NCBI GenBank assembly: GCA_039198225.1
Contig: JBCCTQ010000029.1
Span: 1-53,980, forward strand
Direction of reading: 5' to 3'
Length of the DNA stretch: 53,980 nt
From: JASJAR01 sp039198225
Lineage (GTDB): Bacteria; Pseudomonadota; Alphaproteobacteria; Rhodobacterales; Rhodobacteraceae
The number at the start of each line of letters is the position of its first letter. Positions within the stretch are counted from its first letter, which is position 1. The notes under the pieces were generated by a model. That model was not told the origin of the DNA, made no database searches, and saw nothing but the letters and a program-made list of their open reading frames with translations. Shown piece by piece: positions 8,408 through 17,242 of this stretch. A program made the translations under genes and the position numbers.

Positions 8408-9133
8408 TTATCGGCCTCGGGCCAAGATCACCTCCGGCACGGTGGCCAGAACGATGTAGAGGTCGCGCCAGAAAGACACTTTGGACGCGTACTTGGTATC
8501 AAGGATGGCACGGTTCTCGAAATCGGCCTCACGGCGTCCGGTTATCTGCCAAAGGCCGGTTATCCCCGGTCTTACTGCAACATAATCCTTAGCCGCGTCG
8601 CCGTAGCGTTCGAGCTCCATGGGAGTGATCGGTCGGGGTCCGACCACACTCATTTCGCCCCTTAGAACGTTGAAGATCTGCGGCAACTCATCGATGCTGG
8701 TTTTTCGCAGAAGCTGGCCGGTCTTTGTAATCCTGGGATCGCCGTCGAGTTTATAATGCTCGTCCCATTCTCGACGGAGCGCCTCATCGCACTCAAACAT
8801 TCCCTCGAGGAGATCTTCAGCATTCACAACCATGCTGCGCACTTTGACGCAATTGAACATCTCTCCATCCCGACCCACGCGAGGTTGGGAATAAAAGAAC
8901 GGTCCCCCATCCCGGCGCACGAAGAAGTACAAAACGACGAGAGTTGGAAGAACGAGGGGAAGAGTAAGCACGGCGAAGGTTAGATCGAAGAGGCGCTTTC
9001 CAAAACGCTGATAAAACGAGTCGCGGCCATTTCCCCGTGCACGGCGTGCGCGATAGGAAAATGACGGGCCAAGAACATTGTCCCGTTGGCCATCGAGGGC
9101 CATCTCATCGATTTTTTTCAACACCCCACCCAC
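8408..9133 (-). CDS. ExoY-type undecaprenyl-phosphate sugar-phosphate transferase
   Basis: A 241-residue bacterial sugar transferase that starts EPS repeat-unit assembly by moving a sugar-1-phosphate from a nucleotide sugar to undecaprenyl phosphate. It has one N-terminal helix (DLTFAVLTLPLVLPTLVVLYF) and the family signatures GPFFYSQPRVGRDG, KVRSM, LRKTSIDELPQ, GEMSVVGPRP and RPGITGLWQ. The size matches the short ExoY class that lacks the five-helix PglB/WbaP front end. The frame opens at GTG 9133; ATG 9103 is a plausible alternative because neither has a strong ribosome site. It is the first gene of the minus operon. Sugar identity is not readable. Confidence 0.9.
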   Translation of the reverse strand: MGGVLKKIDEMALDGQRDNVLGPSFSYRARRARGNGRDSFYQRFGKRLFDLTFAVLTLPLVLPTLVVLYFFVRRDGGPFFYSQPRVGRDGEMFNCVKVRSMVVNAEDLLEGMFECDEALRREWDEHYKLDGDPRITKTGQLLRKTSIDELPQIFNVLRGEMSVVGPRPITPMELERYGDAAKDYVAVRPGITGLWQITGRREADFENRAILDTKYASKVSFWRDLYIVLATVPEVILARGR

Positions 9134-9380
9134 TGGTAATGCGCACAGCTACTGATACCCCATCCTCCTATAACAACTAAGCAATCTCGGCCATAGCCCC
9201 GAATTGGATCCGGCAAAGAACCACTTAGTTTACGAAATAGAAACAATCCGAAACCAAGTGCTCGACTGAATTCGGAAACGGTACCTGCGTGACGTTATTT
9301 ACCCTTTGGTTCCATTCTGAAATGGATTAGTCACAAGATGGGTAGCCGCATTGTTTTGTGCGGATCTGGGTGTGCGGGTC
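9134..9380. promoter_or_regulatory. Divergent promoter region of the two EPS operons, with repeated heptamers
   Basis: This AT-richer 247 nt lies between the ExoY-like and aminotransferase genes and must drive both operons. CTTAGTT-type heptamers occur at 9175-9181 (inverted), 9224-9230 (direct) and 9252-9258 (inverted, one mismatch). CACTTAGTTT (9222-9231) and AAACCAAGTG (9251-9260) form a 9-of-10 inverted repeat. No clean -35/-10 pair stands out. A shared regulator site is inferred. Confidence 0.45.
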
Positions 9381-10718
9381 GTGAGTATTAACAAGCCAAA
9401 TCTATCAGCTCGAGTGGATTCCCCATTGGGATCTGAAGTTTCGCAGTCGATTGCGATTGCGGACAATGCATCGAATAGTCGGATTGCCGTTTTGGGGGCT
9501 CGGCCTGGCTTCGAAAGGCCAATTGTCGTTGGTCGTCCGAATATTGCCAGCAAGGAAGCGTTTCTGTCCCGCGTTGATCGTATTCTTGACAGTAAACAAT
9601 TAACGAATGGCGGCCCGATGGTTTCCGAATTCGAAACGCGCGTTGCGGCAGAAATGAATGTTCGGAATTGCGTAGCGATGTGTAATGGCACCATCGCACT
9701 CGAATTATCAGCAACGGCCCTGGCTCTCCGGGGCGACGTTATTGTCCCGTCGTTTACATTCATTGCTACAGTCCACGCGCTTTGGCGCGTTGGACTTCGT
9801 CCAGTGTTTTGCGACGTCGACCCAGACACCCATACGCTTGATCCGGAAAAGGTCGAGGCGGCCATAACACCTGAGACCTCCGCCATTATGGGCGTCGCAC
9901 TTTGGGGCGATTATTCCGGAGAACGAGCGCTCCGTGAGATTGCTGACCGCCATGAGATCGCGCTGATCTACGATTCTGCCCATGCATTTGGATGCGCCAG
10001 GGAATTGGGCGGGCGGAAACAGTTGTGCGACTTAGAAGTTGTGAGCTTCCACGCCACAAAATGCATCCAGGCCATGGAAGGTGGCGCGCTTCTTACGGAT
10101 GATGACGATCTAGCCGAGAGGCTCCGTTTGATGGTGAACTTTGGCTTCTCCGGCGAAGACAATGTCATCCACCTTGGGACCAACGCCAAAATGAACGAGG
10201 TCGAAGCGGCCATGGGGCTGACCTCGCTTGATGCACTCGACCAGATCTTCGGCCGTAACCGCGACAACCTTCTGGCCTATGCCGAAGGGCTTGAGAATGT
10301 GCCGGGGCTCAGGATCCTCACCCCAGATCCCGGAACAAAGCACAATTTCCAATATGTCGTGGCCGAGCTCGACAGTGCTAAAGCCGGGCTCACCCGTGAC
10401 GAATTGGTGGCCGCCCTTCGGCTCGAGAACGTGTTGGCGCGGCGTTATTTCCACCCAGGCTGTCACCGGATGGAACCCTACCGCGACCTCTTCCCCGACG
10501 CGGGTCAGTCCTTGCCCGCAACCGAAGCCCTCGCCGAACGAGTGTTCATTCTGCCCACTGGACTTGACGTAACGCCGGACGAAGCGCGGCTCATCGCCGA
10601 GAAAATCGCGACGATGGTCCGATTGTCGGCCTCGGTCCGAGAGGCCCTCAGCGACTGCGACGACCCACGGCTGCCCGGCTTTCTTTATCGCTTTCTCTCA
10701 CCGCTCGAAGGAGTGTGA
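9381..10718 (+). CDS. DegT/DnrJ/EryC1-family sugar aminotransferase
   Basis: A PLP-dependent aminotransferase of about 445 residues that converts a nucleotide keto-sugar into an amino sugar. Visible signatures include SKQLTNGGPMVSEFE, the cofactor region GTIALELSATAL, VPSFTFIATVHAL, the PLP aspartate in IYDSAHAFGC, and the Schiff-base lysine in FHATKCIQAMEGG (about K227). The closest pattern is the VioA-like group that makes 4-amino-4,6-dideoxyhexoses. No ATG lies near the N-terminus: GTG 9381 is chosen, TTG 9351 is the alternative. The N-terminus before the fold is about 40 residues longer than usual. It is the first gene of the plus EPS operon, 4 nt before the dioxygenase. Confidence 0.87.
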   Translation: MSINKPNLSARVDSPLGSEVSQSIAIADNASNSRIAVLGARPGFERPIVVGRPNIASKEAFLSRVDRILDSKQLTNGGPMVSEFETRVAAEMNVRNCVAMCNGTIALELSATALALRGDVIVPSFTFIATVHALWRVGLRPVFCDVDPDTHTLDPEKVEAAITPETSAIMGVALWGDYSGERALREIADRHEIALIYDSAHAFGCARELGGRKQLCDLEVVSFHATKCIQAMEGGALLTDDDDLAERLRLMVNFGFSGEDNVIHLGTNAKMNEVEAAMGLTSLDALDQIFGRNRDNLLAYAEGLENVPGLRILTPDPGTKHNFQYVVAELDSAKAGLTRDELVAALRLENVLARRYFHPGCHRMEPYRDLFPDAGQSLPATEALAERVFILPTGLDVTPDEARLIAEKIATMVRLSASVREALSDCDDPRLPGFLYRFLSPLEGV

Positions 10719-10722
10719 CACC

Positions 10723-11601
10723 ATGAACCTGCAAACAAACCTCACACCGGATCTTTTGCCGAGCGAAGCCGACATCGTCTCCTATGAGGAAAACGGCTAT
10801 TTCATCGCCCCTCAAGTGATCCCGCATGAGCTTCTCGACGCGGTGGCGGGCATTATCGAACGCCACCAGGCGGGCCATCGTGACCGAGAGTTGAAGGCCG
10901 CGGCCCGGTTTTCCGACTGGCAGGACGGTGATGCGGCGGTCGTGCGCAACAACGAGTTCGTCTCGCTCCAAAATGATGTGGTCCGCGAATTGGTTCGGTT
11001 CCCAGCAATCGGCGCCATCGCAGCACGTTTGGCCCGGTCACGGGCGGTGCGCCTCTTTGATGACCAACTGGTCGTCAAACCCCCGGCGGCCGGCGAAGAT
11101 GCCTCAAAAACTGTGGTTGGTTGGCATACGGACGGGTCCTATTGGTCTACCTGCACATCGAATGCGATGCTGACAGCCTGGATCCCGCTCCATGACGTCA
11201 GTGAAGAGAACGGCACGCTTTGTGTCGTGGCCGGGAGCCATCGTTGGGACGAATCCGACCATGTGCGGGGCTTTAATGACACCGATTTCAATTCCCTCGA
11301 ATCCCGGATCGGGCGAAAGGTCGGCGGCGATTTGATTCATCCGGTCAACATGAAGAAGGGCCAGATGAGCTTTCATCACATGCGCGCGCTCCATGGGTCG
11401 ATGCCCAATGTGTCGCTGGCGCCGCGCTGTGCGGTCGCGCTCCACATGCAGGACGACGCGAACTCCTACCAAGAGTTCCGCACCCCCGATGGAACACTCG
11501 TCGTCCTTCCCCATGACCGGCTCGCCCGGGAAGATGCCGCAGGACATCCGGATTACCGCGACCCGGACGTCTTCCCGGAGCTTTGGCCCGGGGATCGGTG
11601 A
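10723..11601 (+). CDS. Phytanoyl-CoA dioxygenase (PhyH) family protein
   Basis: A 292-residue Fe(II)/2-oxoglutarate oxygenase of the PhyH family. The metal triad is visible: H135-x-D137 in GWHTDGSYW and H224 in RALHGSMPN. R235 is placed to bind 2-oxoglutarate, and CVVAGSH is another family signature. A GAAGGAGTG ribosome site precedes ATG 10723. The gene sits between aminotransferase and acyltransferase genes with 4-nt gaps, so its substrate is probably a nucleotide sugar, lipid-linked glycan or acyl group of the EPS pathway. The family is firm; the EPS-modifying role is inferred from context. Confidence 0.88.
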   Translation: MNLQTNLTPDLLPSEADIVSYEENGYFIAPQVIPHELLDAVAGIIERHQAGHRDRELKAAARFSDWQDGDAAVVRNNEFVSLQNDVVRELVRFPAIGAIAARLARSRAVRLFDDQLVVKPPAAGEDASKTVVGWHTDGSYWSTCTSNAMLTAWIPLHDVSEENGTLCVVAGSHRWDESDHVRGFNDTDFNSLESRIGRKVGGDLIHPVNMKKGQMSFHHMRALHGSMPNVSLAPRCAVALHMQDDANSYQEFRTPDGTLVVLPHDRLAREDAAGHPDYRDPDVFPELWPGDR

Positions 11602-11605
11602 CGGG

Positions 11606-12670
11606 ATGGACCGCGCACGGCTGATCCGGCCAACCGCTCGGGATTGGGACGCCTGGGTGGGGCGCGCCGACCATGACTTTTATCACTTGGCCGCCTACCA
11701 CGCCTTTGCCGAGGCAGAAGGCGAGGGCGAAGCCTGGCTCGCGCTTTATGAGGACGGCGACCGGTTTTTGGCCTGGCCCTACCTTCTGCGCGACGCGGGC
11801 AACGGCTACTCGGATGCCACGTCGGTTTACGGCTATAGCGGGCCAGTGGGACAAGGCCTAGAAGATCCCGATTTTCGCAATGTGGCCTGGAATGCTGTCC
11901 GAGCGGCTTGGAAAGATCAAAAGCTCGCCGCTCTCTTTACCCGGCTCCATCCGCTTTTGGACAATGCGGCTCTCGCCAGCGGTTTTGCCGGCGACCGCGT
12001 GCCGCCGGGCGGAGAGCTCATGACCATTGGCCGCTCCGTTTCCCTCGATCTCAGCCACGACGAGACCACGCGCCGGGCCCTTTACCCCCAGCCCCTGCGC
12101 CAGGACGTCAAAAAGGCCGAGCGCCTCGGCCTCGAAGTGACCCTCGACCGGGATTGGGATGCCTTTCCGGACTTCGTCGAGCAATACCGGGCGACGATGG
12201 CCAAGAACGCCGCTTCGGACGCCTATCTCTTCTCTGATGCCTATTTTGAGCGCCTCAAAACAGCACTAACCGGCATTGCGCATCTTGCGGTGGCCCGGGT
12301 AGACGGCGAGGTTGCAGGTGCGATGATTTTCACTGTGAACAGACCCTTCGCAGCGGCCCATCTCACCGGCACGAACCCGGCATTCAACGCCTATTCACCG
12401 CTCAAAGTGCTGATCGATCGGACCGCCGACCTCGCCGCCAGGCTCGGGGCGACCCGTCTTCATCTCGGCGCGGGCCGTGGCGGCCATGAAGACAGTCTTT
12501 TTAGCTTCAAGTCGCGGTTCTCGCCCGACCGGCACGACTTCGCCCTCGGCCGCTGGATCCTCGACGCTGAGGCGTACGACACCCTTTGTGCGGCCCGGCC
12601 CGGCCCCCAATCCGACACGTTCTTCCCGGCCTACCGCGCCCCCATTCCGACCGAGCACGCGGCCGAATGA
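11606..12670 (+). CDS. GNAT/FemAB-like acyltransferase
   Basis: A 354-residue protein that begins at ATG 11606, 4 nt after the dioxygenase stop; the frame extends upstream inside that gene but is not protein-like there. It resembles FemAB/BioF2-like proteins with two GNAT folds: an N-terminal DHDFYHLAAYHAF segment, a central VKKAERLGLEV region with FVEQYRATMAKN, and C-terminal AVARVDGEVAGAMIF, NAYSPLKVLIDRTADLAARLG and HLGAGRGG. Such proteins transfer amino acids or acyl groups to amino groups on wall or surface glycans. Next to a sugar aminotransferase, N-acylation of the amino sugar is the simplest role. Donor unknown. Confidence 0.75.
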   Translation: MDRARLIRPTARDWDAWVGRADHDFYHLAAYHAFAEAEGEGEAWLALYEDGDRFLAWPYLLRDAGNGYSDATSVYGYSGPVGQGLEDPDFRNVAWNAVRAAWKDQKLAALFTRLHPLLDNAALASGFAGDRVPPGGELMTIGRSVSLDLSHDETTRRALYPQPLRQDVKKAERLGLEVTLDRDWDAFPDFVEQYRATMAKNAASDAYLFSDAYFERLKTALTGIAHLAVARVDGEVAGAMIFTVNRPFAAAHLTGTNPAFNAYSPLKVLIDRTADLAARLGATRLHLGAGRGGHEDSLFSFKSRFSPDRHDFALGRWILDAEAYDTLCAARPGPQSDTFFPAYRAPIPTEHAAE

Positions 12671-13944
12671 CGGACGTTTCGACACCCGAAATCGAACGCC
12701 GTTCTGTCGCGTTCAACGCGTCATCCCTGTTCATGGGACGGCTCATTTCGGCGCTGTCGATCTGGGGTGCGCTGATCGTTCTGGCCAAACTGGCGGGCGC
12801 CGAAACCGTCGGTATCTACGCGCTCGCCCAAGCGATCTGCATCCCGATCTCGGAAGTTCTCAAAATCGGGCTCCGGGAAATCCGCTCTTCGGATGTGGAA
12901 GAAGACTACGACAGTTCGGACTATTTCCGGCTGCGCCTGGTCTTCGGCGGCATTGCCATGGCCGCGATGGTCGCGGTCAGCTACTCCCAGGCCGATACTG
13001 GCGCCATATTGACCGTCCTCGGCATCTACGCGGTGGTCCGCGTGGTGGAGATGATCACCGATATCCTCCATGCCCGGTTTCTTCTGGTTGAACGGCTTGA
13101 CTATGTGGGGATTTCCCTTTGTATCTCTGGTCCCTTAGCGCTGCTGGCGCTGGCGCTGGGCTATTACCTCACTGGAGATCTTATCATCGCCGTCACCGGT
13201 CAATTGGTGGCCGTCCTCGCGGTGCTTTTGTTTTACGATCTGCCGCTCAGCCGCAAAGTTGCGCGGGCCCGTGCCGAAGAGGCTCCGGCCCGAAATTGGA
13301 ACGTCCCGAAGCTCACCCGCCTGGCCTGGCTAGCCATGCCGATGGGCTTTGGTGCAGCACTCATTATGGTTGGGCTCTACGTGCCGCGCCTTTGGGTTGG
13401 GGCGGAGCTTGGCGTGGCGGCTCTGGGTATATTCGGGCCGATCCTGGCCATGGCAATGGCGCCGGACCGGCTGATCAACTCGATGCTTTTGGCCATCAGC
13501 GTCCGCCTCGCGCGCCACCATGTGGCCGGCGAGCGGGGCACTGTTTTCCTCCGCCTCGCCCAATTGGTCGGCGGGTTGGTGTTCTTGGGGTTGCCGGCGA
13601 TCTATGTGTGCCACCGGTTCGGCGGCGACATCCTCGCCTTCATCTACAATGACAGTTTCGCCGAATACGGCCCCCTTCTGGTCCTGGTGGCTGTAGCGGG
13701 TTTTCTCCGGGTCATTGCCAATACGCTCGGCTTTGGCCTGATCGCGGCCCAGCAATTTTGGTGGTTTACCTGGCAGAACGGGATCGTCGCGGTCGTTGCT
13801 GTTCTCGCCTGCCATTTCCTCATCGGCGAATATGGCCTCGTCGGCGCGGGTTGGAGCATGGTGCTTATTTTCAGCACGCAGTTGGTCTTGGCCCTCATCG
13901 GATTGACCACGGTCAAGGAAAGCCGGGGCGCGGAAGCACCATGA
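12667..13944 (+). CDS. Wzx-like polysaccharide flippase / oligosaccharide transporter
   Basis: A 425-residue MOP-superfamily membrane protein with about 12 hydrophobic helices. It begins FNASSLFMGRLISALSIWGA and includes GAETVGIYALAQAI, typical of Wzx/RfbX polysaccharide exporters. The start is ATG 12667, overlapping the previous stop as ATGA. It would flip the lipid-linked repeat unit to the periplasm for the Wzy- and Wzz-like proteins of the divergent operon. The same family includes MurJ and teichuronic exporters, but the operon favours EPS. Confidence 0.83.
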   Translation: MTDVSTPEIERRSVAFNASSLFMGRLISALSIWGALIVLAKLAGAETVGIYALAQAICIPISEVLKIGLREIRSSDVEEDYDSSDYFRLRLVFGGIAMAAMVAVSYSQADTGAILTVLGIYAVVRVVEMITDILHARFLLVERLDYVGISLCISGPLALLALALGYYLTGDLIIAVTGQLVAVLAVLLFYDLPLSRKVARARAEEAPARNWNVPKLTRLAWLAMPMGFGAALIMVGLYVPRLWVGAELGVAALGIFGPILAMAMAPDRLINSMLLAISVRLARHHVAGERGTVFLRLAQLVGGLVFLGLPAIYVCHRFGGDILAFIYNDSFAEYGPLLVLVAVAGFLRVIANTLGFGLIAAQQFWWFTWQNGIVAVVAVLACHFLIGEYGLVGAGWSMVLIFSTQLVLALIGLTTVKESRGAEAP

Positions 13945-14816
13945 AAGTCAGCGTCTCAATCGTCACCTATGAACAGGAAAGTTTTGTCGAAGAGGCGGTG
14001 CAAAGCGTCCTCGACCAAGAGACCGATTTCGACGTTGAGATCATCATCGGCGACGATGCCTCAACCGATGGAACGCGCGACATCCTTCGCCGCATGGCCG
14101 ATGACAATCCTGGCCGGATCAAGCTCTTGCTCCACAAGACGAACCCGGGCGACCGCGGCCTCACCAATGTGATGTCAACGATCGATGCGGCACAGGGTGA
14201 GTACATCGCCTTTCTCGACGGCGACGATTGCTGGAGCGCGCGCCACAAGCTGCAGCGGATGGTGGATTTTCTTGACGCCCATCCCGAATGCGCCCTGGCC
14301 GCCCACCGGACAGCCCATTTGGTGGAGGGGGGCGAAACCATCCTTTCGCCGCGGCCCACGCGGGGCGACAGTGTCCTGCCCTTGGGAAGGCTCATCGTTT
14401 CGAATTGCGCGGAAAAGATCGCCACGGTCGTGCGCACTTCGGCCGCTCGGCAAGTGCCCGACTGGTACCGGACCACGCCGGCCATCTCGGCCGATTGGAT
14501 CTTCAACGTGATGGCCGGGGCGACGTCCGGGAATTTCGGTTATGTCGACGAGGTCATGGCCGGCCATCGAATCCACGCCGACAGCATCACGATGCGCTTC
14601 GGCAATGAAAAAATGCTGGCGAGCAAACGGGAGAGCCTAAAATTTCTAAGGGGCCATCTCCCTGGCTATCGCCGGAGCCTCTTTCTCGCCATGCTCACGG
14701 TGACGCTCAAGCAAGCCGCCCAAAAGCTAAGCCCGGCCGGGTATCAGAGTGCGAAACGCCGGACCCTTGGCGGGAGCCCGGTGGATCTTGGATCCATGCC
14801 GACGCGGCTCAAATAG
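13941..14816 (+). CDS. Glycosyltransferase family 2 (GT-A fold)
   Basis: A 291-residue inverting glycosyltransferase. It has the GT2 start VSVSIVTYEQESFVEEAVQS, IIIGDDASTDGTRDIL, and the metal-binding DGDD of AFLDGDDCWS. The C-terminal part has FGNEKMLASKRES and no membrane helix. ATG 13941 overlaps the flippase stop as ATGA; the upstream extension is out-of-frame flippase sequence. It is the last gene of the plus EPS operon and meets the TPR-type gene convergently, one base apart. Related enzymes add sugars to O-antigen or EPS repeats. Confidence 0.87.
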   Translation: MKVSVSIVTYEQESFVEEAVQSVLDQETDFDVEIIIGDDASTDGTRDILRRMADDNPGRIKLLLHKTNPGDRGLTNVMSTIDAAQGEYIAFLDGDDCWSARHKLQRMVDFLDAHPECALAAHRTAHLVEGGETILSPRPTRGDSVLPLGRLIVSNCAEKIATVVRTSAARQVPDWYRTTPAISADWIFNVMAGATSGNFGYVDEVMAGHRIHADSITMRFGNEKMLASKRESLKFLRGHLPGYRRSLFLAMLTVTLKQAAQKLSPAGYQSAKRRTLGGSPVDLGSMPTRLK

Positions 14817-14817
14817 C

Positions 14818-16638
14818 TTAGCTTCCCCGGGCGCGGCGAAGTGCAATCGCTTCGACGATGGCCTGGCTCGACGGTATGCTGATCGGGCCTTCGGCGCAGG
14901 TTTCCGAAAACCCTTCGGCGCGGCAGAGATCAAGTAGAGCTTGGATTGTTGTGTTGGTCAGAAGCCCGTTGATCCGTCCGCGGTAGAGACCGAGTGCCGC
15001 CATCTCGCGTTGGAGCACATAGAGGTAAGATGTCCGTTCGAGGGAACGGAGCTGCATCATACCATCAACGAAACCGTCGCCAGATGCCGCGGCGAGGATC
15101 TCGGCAGCCTGGTTCCGCGACCCACGATGATCTCTTTCGTCATAGGCCGCATAGACCTCTTCTATCACGCGGCTATCGGGGCCGATCGCATCACCGTACC
15201 TAGCCAAGACAGCGGCATGGCGGGCCTTTCCGTCAGTGAAATCGTGGGTGCGATAAGCGCGGGCGAGGGCGCGAGTTGCAGCGCCGTCGCCGGCCACGGC
15301 GGCGCGTTCAAGAACCACGGCAATCGCTTCGGCATCAAGCGCGCCGAGCGCCCCGGTTTCCAATTGGTAAGACGCGTAGGTGGTCGCGGCCACGTCGCCT
15401 TCTGCAAGGAGCCCCCGCATCAATTCGCGGCCGAATTCCGGTGCGCTCGCCTCTCCCAACGCCCCGTTGATGTGCCAGCGGGCCAGCCGGTACCGGGCTA
15501 GAGGATCCTCCATGGCCACAAGCCGTTCGATGGCGGCTAGGGCGCTGGCGGGATCGCCGTCGTCGAGCAGGGAGGCCGCCACAGAAACCCGGAGCGAGGG
15601 GACATCAAAGGTCTCTTCGGCAACGTCGAGCGGCAATTGGTCCAGGGCAGCCAGGGCCTGGCGCGGGTCCGACAAGGAGCCGAGCCCGCCGTCTCGATGC
15701 CACCAAACGCGCTGGACAACGCTCGGCGGGTGGTCCGGGTCGAGAGCACCCAGCGCCTCTGCGAACCGGCCCTCCGATTGAAGTGCGCGGGCCAAAGCGA
15801 GGCGGATATCGGCACCTTCCCCCTCGGCCAAAAGGCCAGCCCCTTCGAGCCGCGCCACATCGGCGAGCCCAGCCACAGGATCGGACGCTGCGCCCAATTG
15901 GCCGTCCCGGTGCCAGCGGATCCGTTCGCGGAGGATTTGAAGATCGCCCTCCGCCAATGCCTGGTCGGCCGTGGCCAGGGCCGCTTCATACTGCCCGGCG
16001 GCCACCTGCGCCCGGGCCAGGGGCCGAAGGACGCCGGGCCGTCCAGCAGCGATGGCAGCCTCATAGGCCAGAACCGCTTGGGCACCGTCGACCGTTCCAA
16101 GGGCACCGCTGAGGTAGAGATCGCCCTTTCGCGCAAGGGCCGCGCCGTCCTCCGGCAACCGCTCAAGAAGCGCGAGGGCTGCCGCAGGCTTGGCGGGCTG
16201 GCCCCCTGCACCGGTGGCCAAAGCCCTCGACAAGGCCAAGACCGCACGGACGTTTGCCGGATCCTCCGCCAGGGTTTCAAGCATGGAAAGACCGAGCTCA
16301 GGGTCGGAAAGGTCCCCAAACGAACCGTCGAGATGGCTCACGGCCAGACGGGTCTCTGCAAAGACATTGCCGGCATCCGCGGCCGCCTGAAAGACGCCGA
16401 GCGCCTGGCCGGGTTTGCCTTCCGCGAGAAGGATCTCGGCATAGGGCGCAAGGGAACGCCCGTACCCCTGATCAAGGAGGTCATAATGAATGTCTCGCGC
16501 TCGAGCGAGATCTTCTGGCGTGGCGGACCCGGCGCGGAGTGCTTCTGCGCGGTCGAACCACTCATTGAGTGACTGGGCATGGAGCGCCGACGCGCCTGCC
16601 AATGCCAAAACGAAGGTTGCAACGAAAACTGATTTCAT
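14818..16638 (-). CDS. Exported Sel1/TPR-like repeat protein with C-terminal peptidoglycan-binding-like module
   Basis: A 606-residue protein with a signal peptide (SVFVATFVLALAGASALHA) starting at ATG 16638. Most of it is alpha-helical repeats; five carry a G-[LFA]-[LF]-G turn followed by S-D-P or similar (HLDGSFGDLSDP, HRDGQLGAASDP, HRDGGLGSLSDP, HINGALGEASAP). The final about 70 residues (LQREMAALGLYRGRING, then NTTIQALLDLC) resemble a PG_binding_1 fold. Periplasmic TPR/Sel1 proteins such as AlgK help build exopolysaccharide export complexes, and this gene abuts the EPS locus. A scaffold role is therefore plausible but inferred. Frame upstream of 16638 is not protein-like. Confidence 0.75.
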   Translation of the reverse strand: MKSVFVATFVLALAGASALHAQSLNEWFDRAEALRAGSATPEDLARARDIHYDLLDQGYGRSLAPYAEILLAEGKPGQALGVFQAAADAGNVFAETRLAVSHLDGSFGDLSDPELGLSMLETLAEDPANVRAVLALSRALATGAGGQPAKPAAALALLERLPEDGAALARKGDLYLSGALGTVDGAQAVLAYEAAIAAGRPGVLRPLARAQVAAGQYEAALATADQALAEGDLQILRERIRWHRDGQLGAASDPVAGLADVARLEGAGLLAEGEGADIRLALARALQSEGRFAEALGALDPDHPPSVVQRVWWHRDGGLGSLSDPRQALAALDQLPLDVAEETFDVPSLRVSVAASLLDDGDPASALAAIERLVAMEDPLARYRLARWHINGALGEASAPEFGRELMRGLLAEGDVAATTYASYQLETGALGALDAEAIAVVLERAAVAGDGAATRALARAYRTHDFTDGKARHAAVLARYGDAIGPDSRVIEEVYAAYDERDHRGSRNQAAEILAAASGDGFVDGMMQLRSLERTSYLYVLQREMAALGLYRGRINGLLTNTTIQALLDLCRAEGFSETCAEGPISIPSSQAIVEAIALRRARGS

Positions 16639-16735
16639 CGGCCACACCACCCAAAACACACGTGCCAGCTCGGCAATCCCGGAATACAGCCCGGTGCTAG
16701 CGAATTGATTATGGGGGATTAAAGCCCGTCTCGCA

Positions 16736-16773
16736 AGCCTTGGATCGCGAAACGATCCCACGACACCAAGGCT
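16736..16773. repeat. Inverted repeat / hairpin in the leader of the repeat-protein gene
   Basis: AGCCTTGG (16736-16743) and CCAAGGCT (16766-16773) are perfect complements. Inside, ATCG and CGAT (16744-16747, 16753-16756) extend the stem around CGAAA. It lies about 100 nt upstream of the start at 16638 with no T-run. Operator or leader structure is inferred. Confidence 0.35.
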
Positions 16774-16841
16774 GATCACACCGAATGGTCTGCACCGGCG
16801 CATAGAGAAATGCGCCTGCACATCCTACGAAGGCCGTACGC

Positions 16842-17090
16842 TTAGAGAAAGGCCCTCGGTGGCTGCCTTGCCTCCGGGCCCCGCCCGCTCCTGCCGGTTT
16901 GCTGCAGGGCGCGACAAACCATGCCTTTCACGATCAACGCCGCAAAGACGAATTGGCCCGCCATCAAACTGATCCCAAAGGTCTGCGCCAAGGGAACTTG
17001 GGTCGTCACCGTAAGTACCACGTAGGCGGCAAAAGAGATCGCCGAACCCACGAGAGTCGCTGAGAATGCCATTCCTAACCCCGACGTCAC
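16842..17090 (-). CDS. Small membrane protein, two predicted helices
   Basis: An 82-residue protein with two hydrophobic stretches (about residues 7-30 and 36-58) and a basic, Gly/Arg-rich tail (RSGRGPEARQPPR). No family is recognised. It is preferred over an 89-codon frame in another register that lacks hydrophobic structure. Its size and two-helix layout recall the protein at 3684-3899, though identity is low by eye. It lies between the repeat-protein gene and the divergent RNase D gene. Role unknown. Confidence 0.5.
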   Translation of the reverse strand: MTSGLGMAFSATLVGSAISFAAYVVLTVTTQVPLAQTFGISLMAGQFVFAALIVKGMVCRALQQTGRSGRGPEARQPPRAFL

Positions 17091-17242
17091 GCAATTGTCG
17101 TGTAATGTGTCAGAGCATAACGCTGGGGTGTTAAGAAATTGGTTATTGCAAGCGGTTTCGGCACCGATCCGCTGAAGCCTGAACTTGCGGCATTTTAGAC
17201 TATGCCCTAGGCCACGGCTGAAATCGATCCCACGGAGCCGCC

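Noticed and set aside
9299..9886. 195-codon minus-strand frame over the aminotransferase start
   Set aside because: Ser/Thr-rich antisense product with no domain; the plus strand carries DegT motifs.
17112..17150. Possible CtrA half-site TTAAGAAATTGGTTA upstream of rnd
   Set aside because: The spacer is 8 and the second half is TTAT, so it misses the consensus.
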